Shown here: positions 22,293 to 33,524 of the stretch, piece by piece
Layout: each line of letters begins with the position of its first letter
Position numbering within the stretch: the first letter of the stretch is position 1
Assembly: GCA_027924585.1 (NCBI GenBank)
Contig: BSBM01000123.1
Location: 16,322,001-16,386,000 of the forward strand
Source: Larix kaempferi
Taxonomy: Eukaryota; Streptophyta; Pinopsida; Pinales; Pinaceae
Direction: 5' to 3'
DNA: 64,000 bases
Made by a program: the position numbers and the translations under genes
Notes under the pieces: model-generated
What the model saw: the letters and a program-made list of their open reading frames with translations, nothing else
What the model was told of the DNA's origin: nothing
Databases searched by the model: none

Positions 22293-23325
22293 TGTTGGCA
22301 TAATGTTCAGTGTTCCTCGTGAGTTTTCGACATGGTCTAATAGCCTCTTGGGAGATCCTTAATTGGGATGGTAGAAAATTTCCATTAGGTGCACCTTTTG
22401 GATCTAATGACCAACTCAATTCCCAACAAGTGGTATCAGAGTGGGGTCACGAGTTCGAAACTCTATTGGGTAACACCAAGGGGGGGATTGTTGGCATAAT
22501 GTTCAATGCTCCCTATGAGTTTCACGACATGGTCTTGTTGGTTGTGGAGACAGATATTCCAGTCTCATAGATGATATTGTCTCAGTCGTGCACCTCAGAG
22601 GACTGTACACTCATTCCCTTACCTTGGGGTTCGGGGGAAACGCCCCCGAGAAAAATGTTTGGGGTTGTTTTCGCCAATAGTTTTCGGGCCCATGGTTTTG
22701 GGTATCCCGTGGTATTTTCCCATTGTATTTCCCTTATAAAATAAATACATTGTAATACGACTAGGGTTGATGTATTAGGTTTTATGCATTGTAAATATCT
22801 CTGATATCAAAAGAGAGACTGTGAGACAGTGAAGAGGAAGTGCAGTGGTTGTGCTGCAGATTGTATCCCTTCACTTTGTTGGACGGAATAATAATAAGGA
22901 TTGGCAACTTCAGTGTGGACGTAGCCCATCTTGGGGTGAACCACGATATATCTGTGTCTCTCTTGTAATGTGTGTGTGATTATATTTGCATTTCTACTTA
23001 TTGTTATTGCTCTACGATCCTGTTTTTCTAACAGGTCTAATAGCCTCTTGGGAGATCCTTAATTGGGATGGTAGAATATTTCCATTAGGTGCACCTTTTG
23101 GATCTAATTTTTAGCTCAACTCCCAACAAGTGGTATTGGAGCAGGGTCATGGGTTTGAAACTCACTTGGTTAATGTTGATGGGGAGATTGTTGGCGTAAT
23201 GTTCAGTGCTCACCGTGAGTTTTGTGACGTGGTCTAATAGCCTCTTGGAAGATCCTTAACTAGCATGGTAGCGGATTTCCATTAGGTGTGGCTTTTGGAT
23301 CTAACAATCAACTCAATTCATAACA
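22293..23325 (+). mobile_element. TRIM (terminal-repeat retrotransposon in miniature) with three LTRs
   Basis: LTR1 is 22293-22428 (136 bp, TGTTGGCATAATG to CCCAACA). A 60-bp interior follows with a primer-binding site TGGTATCAGAG (22431-) and a purine tract CAAGGGGGGGAT just before the next LTR. LTR2 is 22489-22535 plus 23039-23128, split by a Copia solo LTR. A second interior (23129-23188, TGGTATTGGAG and GATGGGGAGAT) leads to LTR3, 23189-23325. The flanks ATCCT (22288-22292) and TTCCT (23326-23330) fit a 5-bp target duplication with one change. With no coding capacity, this is a TRIM that became LTR-int-LTR-int-LTR, probably by unequal recombination. Confidence 0.85.
22536..23033 (+). mobile_element. 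Copia-type solo LTR (498 bp) inserted in the TRIM's middle LTR
   Basis: Starts TGTTGGTTGTGGAG and ends TTTTTCTAACA, flanked on both sides by the 5-bp target duplication GGTCT (22531-22535 and 23034-23038). Removing the LTR and one GGTCT restores the TRIM LTR sequence seen in copies 1 and 3. CTTATAAAATAAATAC near 22733 is a probable TATA region. No internal sequence remains, so it is a solo LTR. Confidence 0.9.
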
Positions 23326-23329
23326 TTCC

Positions 23330-24000
23330 TAATGGTGATAAGATGCAGCTAGCCCTCTATTTTGTCTCAAGGATAAACCATTAAAAATAGTCATGATCCT
23401 ATAACAACAAGACCATCTAGCATGTTTTTCAAAATTTGATGAAGTAGTATTGAAGGATATTCTTCAATCATCACTATCTATTGGGGGCTATCTGGATGTT
23501 AGTACATATACAAAATAATCAAGGTCCTGTGCATAAAGATGAGGAGGGCCATTTTTTTACATATAACAACACCCTTTACCTTTAGCATACTCTTTTCATT
23601 TGGTTAGGTTTGTGATCTAATTGCAGCATGCAGGATGGATGCCCAACCCTTGGATGTACCACATCTATTTCAGGGACATTTTATGCTCTTTGGAGGCCTT
23701 GTTTTATAGGAGCATTCCACATTGGAAGGGTCCTACTTGTCATCCCATCCCAGTAGTTTGCTTAATTCATGGAGCATTCATCCTTTTTGGTTCCCTTTTG
23801 GTGGATTATTCATCATTGGAGGCTGATTTGGTTTGAATTGGAGCAGGTTCTGCATTATTAGATTTTTATTTCTCAATGGTTTCGGTCCCTACTGTGGGAC
23901 CATCCTCAGGAGTGATGAGTGCTCAAAGGTTTACACGATATATTCTCACTCATAAATACTTGTTTAGCTCTGTTTGTCTACCACGTCAGCTTGACCTATG
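23330..24000. other. Intergenic, no feature recognised
   Basis: No domain, repeat or element end seen. A 71-codon plus-strand ORF at 23621-23836 shows no recognisable family. Confidence 0.35.
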
Positions 24001-24900
24001 AGAGCGGATCCCTTGTTACGAAGCATGTGTAGGAGTGGTTTCCAATTTTTTCTTATCGTCGTGCTTTTATCTCTGTTCAAATTTTATGTGCTTAGCTCGA
24101 TCTATTTCTTCTCATGTATTTTTCTCTTTGTATGGTGCTCAACTTTAGTAATTAATTTGGCTAAGGAAGATTTCTTGATTCTTTCGTGTCTTAGATCTGC
24201 GCCATGTTCCTTCATCCTAATGTCAAAAGATCTGCCAGTCTCGACTATATAAACTTTGCCACACGAGCAAGAAATGGAATAAATGCCTTTTCATGATCCA
24301 GGTTTGATCGGGTCTTTTGAGCATTACAACATTTTGCCAATAGAGTTTGGTGAACAGAAAGCGACCTTTATGCCATTTCTTCTTAGGAATTTAGCTAGCT
24401 TATTTGATGTCCCTTTTATAAAAGGTAAGACTTCATAGAGATGTTTTATTTCTTCTTCCACGCACTCATAAAGATATTTGTAAAGCCCTAGATATTAGGG
24501 TGTTGATAATGCCAATCTTTTGAGGGGGAAATGCCATGATATCTCATGAAGGTACCTTTCTGTGTGTGTTTTCTTGCAATATACTTGGTGAGCGATAGTG
24601 CCATCATCTTTCTTAGAAACCAATATGTGGAGGAATGGCAGGCAGCCATCATTTTCCATATCCATTGTAAACTTGATGCTTTTGTTTTGGTTGATTTTTT
24701 TAAAAATATTTTCCTCCCCATGTTGCCAAACGACATCCGTGTCATCAACATATTGTTTACACCTTCTTGGTTTTAGAGGAAAATAATCTATAGCTAGTTT
24801 TTTAAATTTATCCATAAATAGATTGGCTACCACTGGTGAGAAGGGTGATCCAATTTGCCTAAGACAATATCTTTTGGCACTAAAGCATGGACTAGGCCTA
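24001..24900 (-). pseudogene. Penelope-like retroelement remnant: reverse transcriptase end and GIY-YIG endonuclease
   Basis: On the minus strand the frame enters at about 24900 with GSPFSPVVANLFMD, then carries the RT catalytic motif YVDDTDVVW and the conserved block CLPFLHILVSKKDDGT...HQVYCKKTHTERYLH. After a stop near 24493 the same frame continues through a linker (LPFIKGTSNKLAKFLRRNGI, SIGKMLKCSKDP pattern with one stop) to the endonuclease: GIYSISCSCGKVYI, ETGRSFDIRMKEHGADLRH and a final HH near 24130. The order RT, linker, GIY-YIG is diagnostic of Penelope-like elements. The copy is 5'-truncated and has several stops, so it is inactive. Such elements have been reported in conifers and attributed to ancient transfer from arthropods. 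That this copy belongs to that lineage is inference. Confidence 0.88.
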
Positions 24901-24904
24901 TGAT

Positions 24905-26525
24905 CTACCCATTGTTTTCCAAACCTCTAAATGGAGGCCATATATAATTACGAAGCTAAATATTCCCTATTTAGGAAATACATGATAGCTTACAACCTCT
25001 CAAAATGTAAATGAGGTCCAAAGGATAATATGATGGCCTAAGACCTTGGATTTTGGTATTAGACAACTTTATATGCCATGAGGAACATCCTTGGTGTGCC
25101 ACTCCTTAAAATTGTTACCAAATTTTACCACATCCCATTTAGAAGTGAAGGATTCCCTATAAATGACTTATGTGATGGAATAGGGACCCATGAATTACCC
25201 ATCCATTTAAGAGACATATTCCATGGGCTCAAGCAAAAATATTTGTGTGCCAAACCTCAAAATAACCACATGATAGATAGCTAAAATGATAAATATTCCT
25301 GACGCTTGTGTGGTGAATTTGGGGATTGTGCATGGACCTTCAACCTTCTATATCATGTTTGATTCCATGTTTCAGTGCTCAGTTACAAATGTATAAAGTG
25401 GTTATGGTATAGTATCGCTTTACCCTTGTACTCTATTCGAACCTGGTATGATTGTGCTATGTTTAAGATTCTCGTATTCTATAAGCTATTTATTCCATTC
25501 AAACATGCCAATTATTTTTTTAAATTGGAATTTATTCCCACCAAAATTTTAGTTAAGACCAACTTTTTTTATAACAAATAATTCAGAGATATTACTTGGC
25601 TATGCACAAAATAACAATTTAATGAGTCAAGCTTCATTGCTAAAAAAGAGGATGATTACAGAGAAATACTAGATGATTATAAAATTGTTTTTGATGTTGA
25701 TAAACATAGGGAATTTTTTGTTGTTGTTCAAACCCTAGATTGAAAAAAGTAGAAAGGTTCATTGCTCACAAAGAGAGGATTACAAAAATACGAGAGGATT
25801 ACAAAAATACGAGAGGATTACATAAATACTAGATAATTATAGAATTTTTTCTAATGTTAATAAACATAGTGAATATTTTTGCAGTTTCAAAAATTTAGAT
25901 ATAGAACAATGTTTTTTTTCTTCTGAAAAACAAGTTAAAAAACATATCGTTTATGGAGAAATGGTTTTTTTACTATGGAAACGAGAATGCCCGTATAAAA
26001 CAACGTTTCTCCTCTCATTCTCGTTTCTAATCCATTTTGTCAACAAAACGCTAGTCCCCATCCCATTTTTGGTAACAATGGGCTCATCAATAAAACCAAG
26101 TTAGGGTAACATCAATTTTAATGCAAAATTCTTTTATCCAGGGTTGTTGGATAGTTGACTTCCTAACGCTCGGCCTGCTTATGTCAGCCTGGCAATCCTT
26201 CCTTCCCTAATATAGACTAGATTTTATGTGATGAGAGGGTAAATCGATAGATCTACATGGAACTTGGCATTGAATGATTAATGCTCTCCCTAATGTTCGT
26301 TGTTTATTCAAAAGCCCTTGCTCTTAATTACTTCTGGGTTAGTGGGGTTCGGATGAGCGACTGATTGGTTCCTCCTATCGCCTATAAGGGGGTTGCAAGG
26401 AAGAATGGAATTGGAATCCATGAAAACATTCATATACGAAGTCTCATTCTCTGTCCAACAAATGAGGGTAGGGTTAATGGCCTTACTGAATTCATTGGGC
26501 CCTCGGTCTCTTAGTTGAATGTGGT
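24905..26525. other. Intergenic with a short tandem repeat
   Basis: No gene recognised. 25776-25835 holds three copies of a 19-bp unit, GAGAGGATTACAAAAATAC. A longer imperfect direct repeat relates 25650-25715 (GATTACAGAGAAATACTAGATG) to 25815-25880. Confidence 0.5.
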
Positions 26526-26527
26526 CT

Positions 26528-27791
26528 TGTCACGTCCCCTCTCATCTATCCAATTCAAGGAAGGGAACACGATACCAATCTATGGGGCTTTGACATAAAC
26601 TCGGCCCATTCATTAGATTCATACAACTAAATCAAATGTGTGCTGATGCAAATCAATTAAACATGCATAGCGGAATAAAAACATCACCCACACACACCTT
26701 TCATATGCATTTCAGCATATCAACAATCATCAAATTAATACATTGCAGAATTAAATAGACATAAGAATATACTCATCTTCATTGTGCAGTTGTCCCAAGC
26801 AAATAGCTATGTCGCTGCAATGTTCCACCCAACCATAGGTCTCTACCCATCCTGTATTATTTCAGTACTCAGAGACCACCCCCGAGCTGGGAATGATTTC
26901 TACAAGGAATAGGGGACATTCCAACTCTTACACAGCCAATTAATCAATGCATCTAAGCCAAGCCAGTCCACAGCTAGGTTTATCAGGCTAAATCAGAACC
27001 CTGGATGCTTGCACTCAAGCTCAAGCCAAAAACAATGGATTGGGAGAGGGAAATTCGACCACAGGGAAGAAAACGATTTCTCCCACATATATATAAGCAT
27101 TCAATAGCCAAAACGGTCTCAATGGAACCCCCAATTCGATTCCCCTTCTTCCCCACTGGTATATAACACAAAAACGCCCTTCTCACAGCTGAGAAACAAA
27201 GAAAAACAAAAAAAAACCTGGCTGGAAAACGCCCAGGTAGATTCCAACTCATGAGGGAGAGAAACTGGTTGATGGATAATGGCTTGGGGAGAAATTCATG
27301 GCTCTTTTCTTGCCCAAGAAGCAAAATGTGATTTTCCATGAAGGGTGGCTTGCCCATACCCGAATTTGGACAGCCATACCTCCCATTCCCCAAGGCATTA
27401 ACTACCTCAACCAACTCTTGGGAGAAATGAATGATTGGGTACAAAAGTCAACATGTGTAGTTGAGGGTTCATGGGTTCTCTCATTGACATTTGGTTTGAC
27501 TTGATTGGCTCAAGGGTTTGAATGTTTTCCCTCCCAATTCCTTGTAAAATCATGCCCCCATCTCTTGTTGCATTGCATAGCTAGTTGTGGGTATTTTATT
27601 AAATGCATATTTATAATTCCCATGGCTCACTAGCACACGGGTAGCATAATATCAATTACTTGCCTCTTCAAGGTTGAGCGTTCACTAGCAGGTCCTTGGC
27701 CTTGAGATCTACGCTAGGAATCATACATAATATGCATACAATATTACATTATAGACCAAAATATTACAAGGGTCAAAATGGGGACATGATA
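26528..27791 (-). mobile_element. Gypsy-type solo LTR (1264 bp) with 5-bp target duplication
   Basis: Both ends are flanked by GGTCT (26523-26527 and 27792-27796). The terminal 11 bases are inverted copies, TGTCACGTCCC on the left and GGGACATGATA on the right, with two differences that fit C-to-T decay. On the minus strand it begins TATCATGTCCCCATTTTGAC, like the LTR starts at 10672 and, less exactly, 40802, which sets the orientation. No internal region is present. The 153-codon minus-strand ORF inside it (27444-26983) has no recognisable domain and is probably chance. Confidence 0.75.
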
Positions 27792-28019
27792 GGTCTTCGC
27801 CGGAATGTCTCCTCTGGGAACGTCGATATCCTCTAGACTGCCTCCTCCAACTGATGCACCAATATCCTGTGTCCTCCACTGTGCATAGAATCGATCCCCT
27901 CTATTTTCTGCTCCTTGAATTATAACTAATGGTTGTTTCTCTCAATGCTCTCCACGACTTGCATGGGCATCTATTTCTTTTTTGTTGTTTTGTATTTTGG
28001 AATGCAATATATTTTTGGG

Positions 28020-28945
28020 AAAATGTGGTGACAAATGGGGTAATGAGCTTAATAAGGGTTATCAAGGATTTTATAAGGATTATATGTTATACATGTTAAG
28101 GTCTAGGGACTAGGTGTTACAAGGGTTACAGGTTATAGAGGTTAAGGGTACCCATGGTTAGGGGATACTAGTGATAGGGGTTATTAGGGTTTGAGGTAAT
28201 AAGGATGATATGGATTACAAGGGTCAAAGGATATGTGTTTATAGTGGATAGGGCTACAAAGGGTATGTAAGTTAAAATTCATGGTTAGTTTTCATGGAGG
28301 TTAAGGGTTAGTATAAGTTATAGGGATTGTTGGTTACTCATTATGTGGCTTAAAGTTGTAGATACATATTCATTTATGTGTTGGAAGTTACAAGCACTCG
28401 TACTTATGTGTTAAAAGAGTTAGGAGTTAAAATTTATTCAAGTTAGAGATTATATGTGTTTGCGGTTGAATATTAGGGGTTATAGGGCTTATATGTTGCA
28501 AGGGATAACAACTATGGTTACACAGGTTAGGTATTGTAAGTAATAAGTCTCAAGGGTTAGAGTTATAGATTTGCATGCCTTAGTTGTAATATATTTTATG
28601 GAATAAGAATTATTTGATACAAGAGTAATGTGGGTATGAGTTTGGACTTAGATGAAATTTATCTAGGTTTAGGAATATGGGGTTATTTTGGTTAAGCGAT
28701 AGAATTTTTAGGGGTTAGACATTATAGGATTTTATAGGTTGTACAAGTTAGTGGTTATATTAGAAGTTATAGGTGATATGTGTTATCTTAATTATATATT
28801 AGGGATTGTGTAGTCTATATTAGGGATAAATGGGACATTAGTGATGGTGATTATAAGTGTTAGTGATTATAGAGTTCAATGTGCAAGGAAAAATAGGGGT
28901 TAGAGATTATAGTTGTTAGGAGTTATAGGGGTTTAAAAATAAAGT
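28020..28945 (+). repeat. Degenerate GGGTTATAGG / telomere-like repeat block (G-rich strand)
   Basis: About 0.9 kb of irregular GGGTTATA, GGGTTA, TTATAGGG and TAGGGGTTA units. It is the reverse-complement type of the blocks at 13020-14760. No ORF. Confidence 0.7.
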
Positions 28946-28982
28946 TTATATTTTTTGTTTGTCTAATTTACTTATACATTTA

Positions 28983-29075
28983 TTAAGCAATGCTACATCG
29001 ATGTCTAGGCTATGTTATTGATGTTAGGTTAAACGCCGATACCATAGCATGGATGTCGACTTAACATTGCTTAAG
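28983..29075. repeat. Imperfect palindrome (foldback), about 93 bp
   Basis: TTAAGCAATGCT...CATCGATGTC...GGCTATG on the left arm is matched in inverted order by CATAGCATGGATGTCGAC...AACATTGCTTAA on the right, with mismatches. Possibly a small MITE end pair or a hairpin relic. Confidence 0.5.
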
Positions 29076-31760
29076 TGACATATAATTAATTTACAATTTC
29101 CTCTTTTGGAATTAAAACAAAAGAAATAAATCCAAAAGTGTTGAGGTGACTAACCTAATGTTGGGGTGACCTAATGCACTAAGTTTGTAGGGAACCTATT
29201 GATAAACTATGTATCATCATATATTGGCACGTTTGTAGAATATTATTCAACACCAACTTTTATTTCAACATAAATTAGGCTATCTCTCGTGTTCCCATTA
29301 TAGATTATACATCCATATTATTCAATTATTTTTAGTATCAATCCTTCACGTCCTTTGATTTTTTCTGCTAGGCATGTTCATTATATTTAAACTTTATATC
29401 CTTGTCTTAATTGGAAGAAGTTCCATTGTATATTTTATTCTTCCTCATATCCAATTAGAAATAACTATGAATTATGAGATTCTTAAAGGTTCCCCATTCA
29501 CTCATTATTGGTTTCTACTACCACATATGACAAATCACATAACTTTCATGCCATGTTAATGCATGGCCTTCTAATTTTAGTTGAGCTAAATCTCCACTTT
29601 ATTACAGTCTTATATGACTATAATGTGTATTAAAATATGTCCATGTATACCTTATAAGGGTTTTCTTCATAACACAACTCTTTTAGTAAAGGTGTAGGTA
29701 ACTCATTCAATTAAAACTTCTCCAACTTGCACATTCCATGCAAGTAGTGTCTCGCTACTCCAACTCGCATGTTCCGTGCAAGTAGTGTATCACCAAGGTT
29801 GCTTGAGTGAGTTGTTCACATGCACTAATATATGTTTATGCTCAATGGATTTGTTCACCATAACACTTCATTTATTTTATTTAATATATATTAAAGTCCT
29901 ATGATTCTGTTAACATTCGATGACTTTGTCGCCTTAAATCCTTTATGTCTTCAATGTTATGCACGTGTAACTAGTATACCCCAAAGCAATGAATGTTGAA
30001 GAGGATCAAACATAAATATGTTGTAGAAAAAGAGGAGGAGATTGTGTCATAGTTGATTTTTTTTTCACATGATGCCTCACTAAATGAAATATTTTAAACA
30101 CCAAGACTAAACCATGTGTAATGATTCAAAATCCCTACTAGTATTATTTTTTGGAAATTGATGTAGATTCACCAAGGAAACCACTTTATGAAAATAATTT
30201 AACATAGTAACAATTATGAGCTCATCATATGTTAATCTTAATATTTACCCCGTACTTCACCATTCAATTTTAGTATTTGGAACAAACCATAAGAGTTTCT
30301 TTTCATTGATTCCCAATGGCCATCGAACCATGAATCATGATTAAATTAAGCCATGCATTATGCTCAACAAATCAAGTACTTCTCTAACTTTAATTAAACA
30401 ATCAAGGAATCCTTTTCATAGTTCAATTATTGGAGAATATACGCCATTTCATAACTTTATGAACATCATTGAACTTCTCTATTTTTGAAACCAAATTATT
30501 TTGATTGTTCATCAGCAGGATCTCCATTGTCCTTGTCATTTGACCATGCCAGTTATCTATTGGGGTCATGGCTTAATATACAATCCCAAATTTGTGATAA
30601 TTTGCAAGAGATCTAGCAACTGTAACAACTCACAATCAAACTCTCAAGTATGTTGCAAAGAAGAAGAGAAGAATGCTCTCAATAATCACTCACAAACAAA
30701 TAATAATAGACAATGTCAATATCATACAATGGAATTATGAATGTAAAGAATGTATTACAATGAACTGCAAAAGAGTGTGATATAGGATTCAAATGAGCTA
30801 AGTAGGGAATTCGAATCTGAGCTCAATTTCTAGCTTGGATAACAATTGAGACATCATCTAGTCAGTAGTATCAGTCATAAATGGTAATAGTCAGTCAAGT
30901 GTGTCTAACTTAGTCTAACAAAACCATCTAGGCATAAATCAGGGATTGAAGACTCCAAGGAGGGCGCATGAGTCTGTCATAGGGTCAAGTGTCACTCCAA
31001 AACTAGCTAACTAGGAGCTATAGGTAGTTAGGATGAACAATCAGTGGAATAACTACTCAATCCATGCACTAACTAAGTGATAACTCCCGGTAGGTGAGAT
31101 AAGGCACCCTAACTCAGTGATAACTGAAGGTAGGTGAGTAAAGGCGCTCTAACTGACAGTGGTAGGTGAGAAAGGTGCAATTTCCATGCAGAATAGTCAA
31201 GAAGGGCGCATTAGGTAGGTAGGAGGCCAAATGGGGGCTAAAGACAAGCTTTAGAGAGCTAGAAGCAAGATCTAGGTGCTGGGGAGACAACCATGATGAT
31301 GACTGGATGCATGCAAGCATGCAAAATATTAAAAAATGATGTTGTTAATATTCCAACAAAATCCATTTGGTGTGAAAAAATATTGCAATTGGGGGGGCTC
31401 ATATTTTATAAAAATACCATGAAATGAGAAGGTTTAAGTTCCATTTCATGAAAGAATGTAAATTTATAGATTTTTTTATGAGGATTAGGTATCAAACCTC
31501 ATTAATGACAATTTTTGTAGCTTTTTTATGGGGAATTTAGCCTTAAAATAAAATGATATTGTTGGTAAATGTTCTTGTAATGAACTTTGTGCTCAAAAGA
31601 TGAATTATGGGAAAGAAAAATCGGAACAAATACCATAATCGAATAGATTTCTATAAGTACCAAAATATGTTAACTAACATAAACATGACATGAAGGATAC
31701 AATGAAACTTAGATTACTTATTAGAAAGACTTGGAGGCATCAAGTAGTGGTTGAAGTATT
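29076..31760. other. Intergenic, two short tandem duplications
   Basis: No gene seen. 29721-29793 is a twofold repeat of about 36 bp (CTCCAACTTGCACATTCC with GCAAGTAGTGT). 31080-31190 has three degenerate copies of a GATAACT...GGTAGGTGAG...AAGG unit of about 50 bp. The rest is AT-rich. Confidence 0.4.
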
Positions 31761-31764
31761 GAAG

Positions 31765-31938
31765 GAATATGGTGGTTAATATGATGCTCATGAATACAAA
31801 GATGATGATGATGGTGGTGATGAGGATGATTGTGATGAGTATGAGGATTATGCCGACGAATATGAAGATGAGCACGATTATGGTGATTATGATGATGGTG
31901 ATGACAATGATGATGGAAATGACGATGATGATGATGTG

Positions 31939-31971
<33 letters not shown>

Positions 31972-32010
31972 GGTAATCAAGGTGACGATAATGAGAGATG
32001 AATGATGATA
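31765..32010 (+). repeat. ATG/GAT trinucleotide array
   Basis: About 245 bp of interrupted GAT/ATG/GTG triplets. The Met/Ile/Val-rich frames on both strands are repeat artefacts. It is the reverse-complement counterpart of the CAT array at 12690-13005. Confidence 0.9.
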
Positions 32011-32690
32011 ATTAATGGAAATGATGATTATGTGAGTAAATGAGGCATCCTTGAGTCTTGAAACCCTGTCACACCATCGAGGCTGCATGTGCCTAGTCTA
32101 ACCATGTCAAATTCCAACGCACACAAGTACAATTTGAATAAATTTCAATGATGACCCCATTCACTGGTCACTATCCAAGGTCGATGAATATGATGTTGAC
32201 AATGAAGACGATGAATAACTTTCATCATTATTGCTGGGAACTTTAATTATCTAATTAATTCAATAGTCAAAGTTCTCAATATAAATTGTCAACCCGAGGA
32301 ATTCTACATATTTCAAAGGAAATCAAGCAAAATCTATGCATAAACATCAAGAAAAATGATTCTCATATCACACGCTCAATCAAATAATCCAACAATGTCA
32401 TTAAGCATCCTAATTGTTGAAATTGTATGTACTATAGTTCACTAATCAATGCAAATTCTACTGCTAATTCAATCTTCAAGAATCAAATAAATCACTCTTT
32501 GCAAAAACATCACACCGGCAGGAATCGTACTCTGCTTCATGGGTCTATTCTGACTGAATTGCAGTTATTCCCATTAACCCTTCTATGCTCAATTCCTCCT
32601 CTGCATCACCTAAGGGTTTTTCTAAGCCCTGTTCTTTTTCAATTCCTTGAGTGGTCCTAGAAATTGAATTTGGTTCAATAGAGGGAAATT
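32011..32690. other. Intergenic, no feature recognised
   Basis: AT-rich, no recognisable coding or repeat structure. It adjoins the 3' end of the pseudogene at 32691. Confidence 0.35.
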
Positions 32691-33520
32691 CTAGGTCATA
32701 TTTTCCTTAATCCCCCAAGAGGATTCCTCAACATTGGGTTCTTTTTCAACATTTTCTCCCTCTGCCCCTGGCTGGTCACCCTCTTCAGTTACATTTTCAG
32801 GGTTAGCCATTTCTATGTCTCCAATATTCTTCCCAGATTTTTCTTCTACCTCTTCCCTTTCCTCTCTCTCTCTCTATCTGATATGATCCTCTCCTCACTT
32901 TACCTACCTTCCTCTATGAATATAGGATTCACTGCTGTAGCAGCAATAAATTGTGGCCAAGTTCGATTATGCTATTGTAGTGTCTATAAAATTTAATTTT
33001 ATAAGGTCGTGGTTGGTGACAGAGGTGTGAGGATTACAAGACCTTCGCACATAGTGCACCATATTTTGCAGGGACTTAAGGAGATAATGAGGCATGTTGA
33101 CCCGTAAACCATGACGCAAATGAGACAGTAAGATAAAATCATAGTTCTAAACCACCTTGTACCTACCTTTGCAAGTAATGTATTTCTTCAGAATACTGTG
33201 ACTTGATCCCATGGATGGGGAAGGTAATCTAATGCTATACCGCATCCCCTGGGTAAAACACTCTCCCCCATTGCAATAAACTCCTCCTTTGCAGTTGGAA
33301 TGGGAACCTTTCGGTTGAACCATGCTCTATCAGTTCTTGGAAGTCCCGCCACCCTTGATAAAATCTGCTTTGAAACGTCAATCCTCAACCCTCCAACCCT
33401 TAAATGGTCTTCCTGCAAGTTTTGTGCAAACTGTAATGCAATCCCCTCATCAAACCCATCCAACCACTCAAAATATACTTTCCAACCTTCCTCTTCAAAG
33501 ATCCTGTAAACCTCATGGTT
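32691..33520 (-). pseudogene. Conserved plant repeat-protein remnant (uncharacterised, probably transposon-borne)
   Basis: From about 33518 on the minus strand one frame reads VYRIFEEEGWKVYFEWLDGF, then ALQFAQNLQEDHLRVGGLRI, SKQILSRVAGLPRT and RAWFNRKVPIPTAKEEFI, ending in a stop at 33188. A +1 frame picks up at once: LKKYITCKGRYKVV, one TAG, then LRVNMPHYLLKSLQNMV and TSVTNHDLIKL. After a non-coding or decayed gap, an acidic tail (MANPENVTEEGDQPGAEGEN) ends at TAG 32691. The order (EGW...YFE, GL, RYLTCxGRY-like) matches uncharacterised proteins I associate with conifer repeats. No enzymatic motif is evident. One frameshift and at least one stop make it a pseudogene. Confidence 0.5.
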
Positions 33521-33524
33521 TCAG

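Noticed and set aside
25776-25835. Possible CRISPR-like repeat with 19-bp units
   Set aside because: Units are directly adjacent with no spacers, only three copies, in a plant genome context; a simple tandem repeat.
26983-27444. 153-codon minus-strand ORF
   Set aside because: Lies wholly inside a solo LTR bounded by GGTCT duplications and has no recognisable domain; chance frame in LTR sequence is more likely.
22531-27796. The same target duplication GGTCT at two solo LTRs (22536 and 26528)
   Set aside because: Considered as a shared integration preference or one rearranged element, but the LTRs are unrelated in sequence and a 5-bp match between two sites is readily due to chance.
31714-32088. 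Ile/Met-rich ORFs on both strands
   Set aside because: Translations of the GAT/ATG array.
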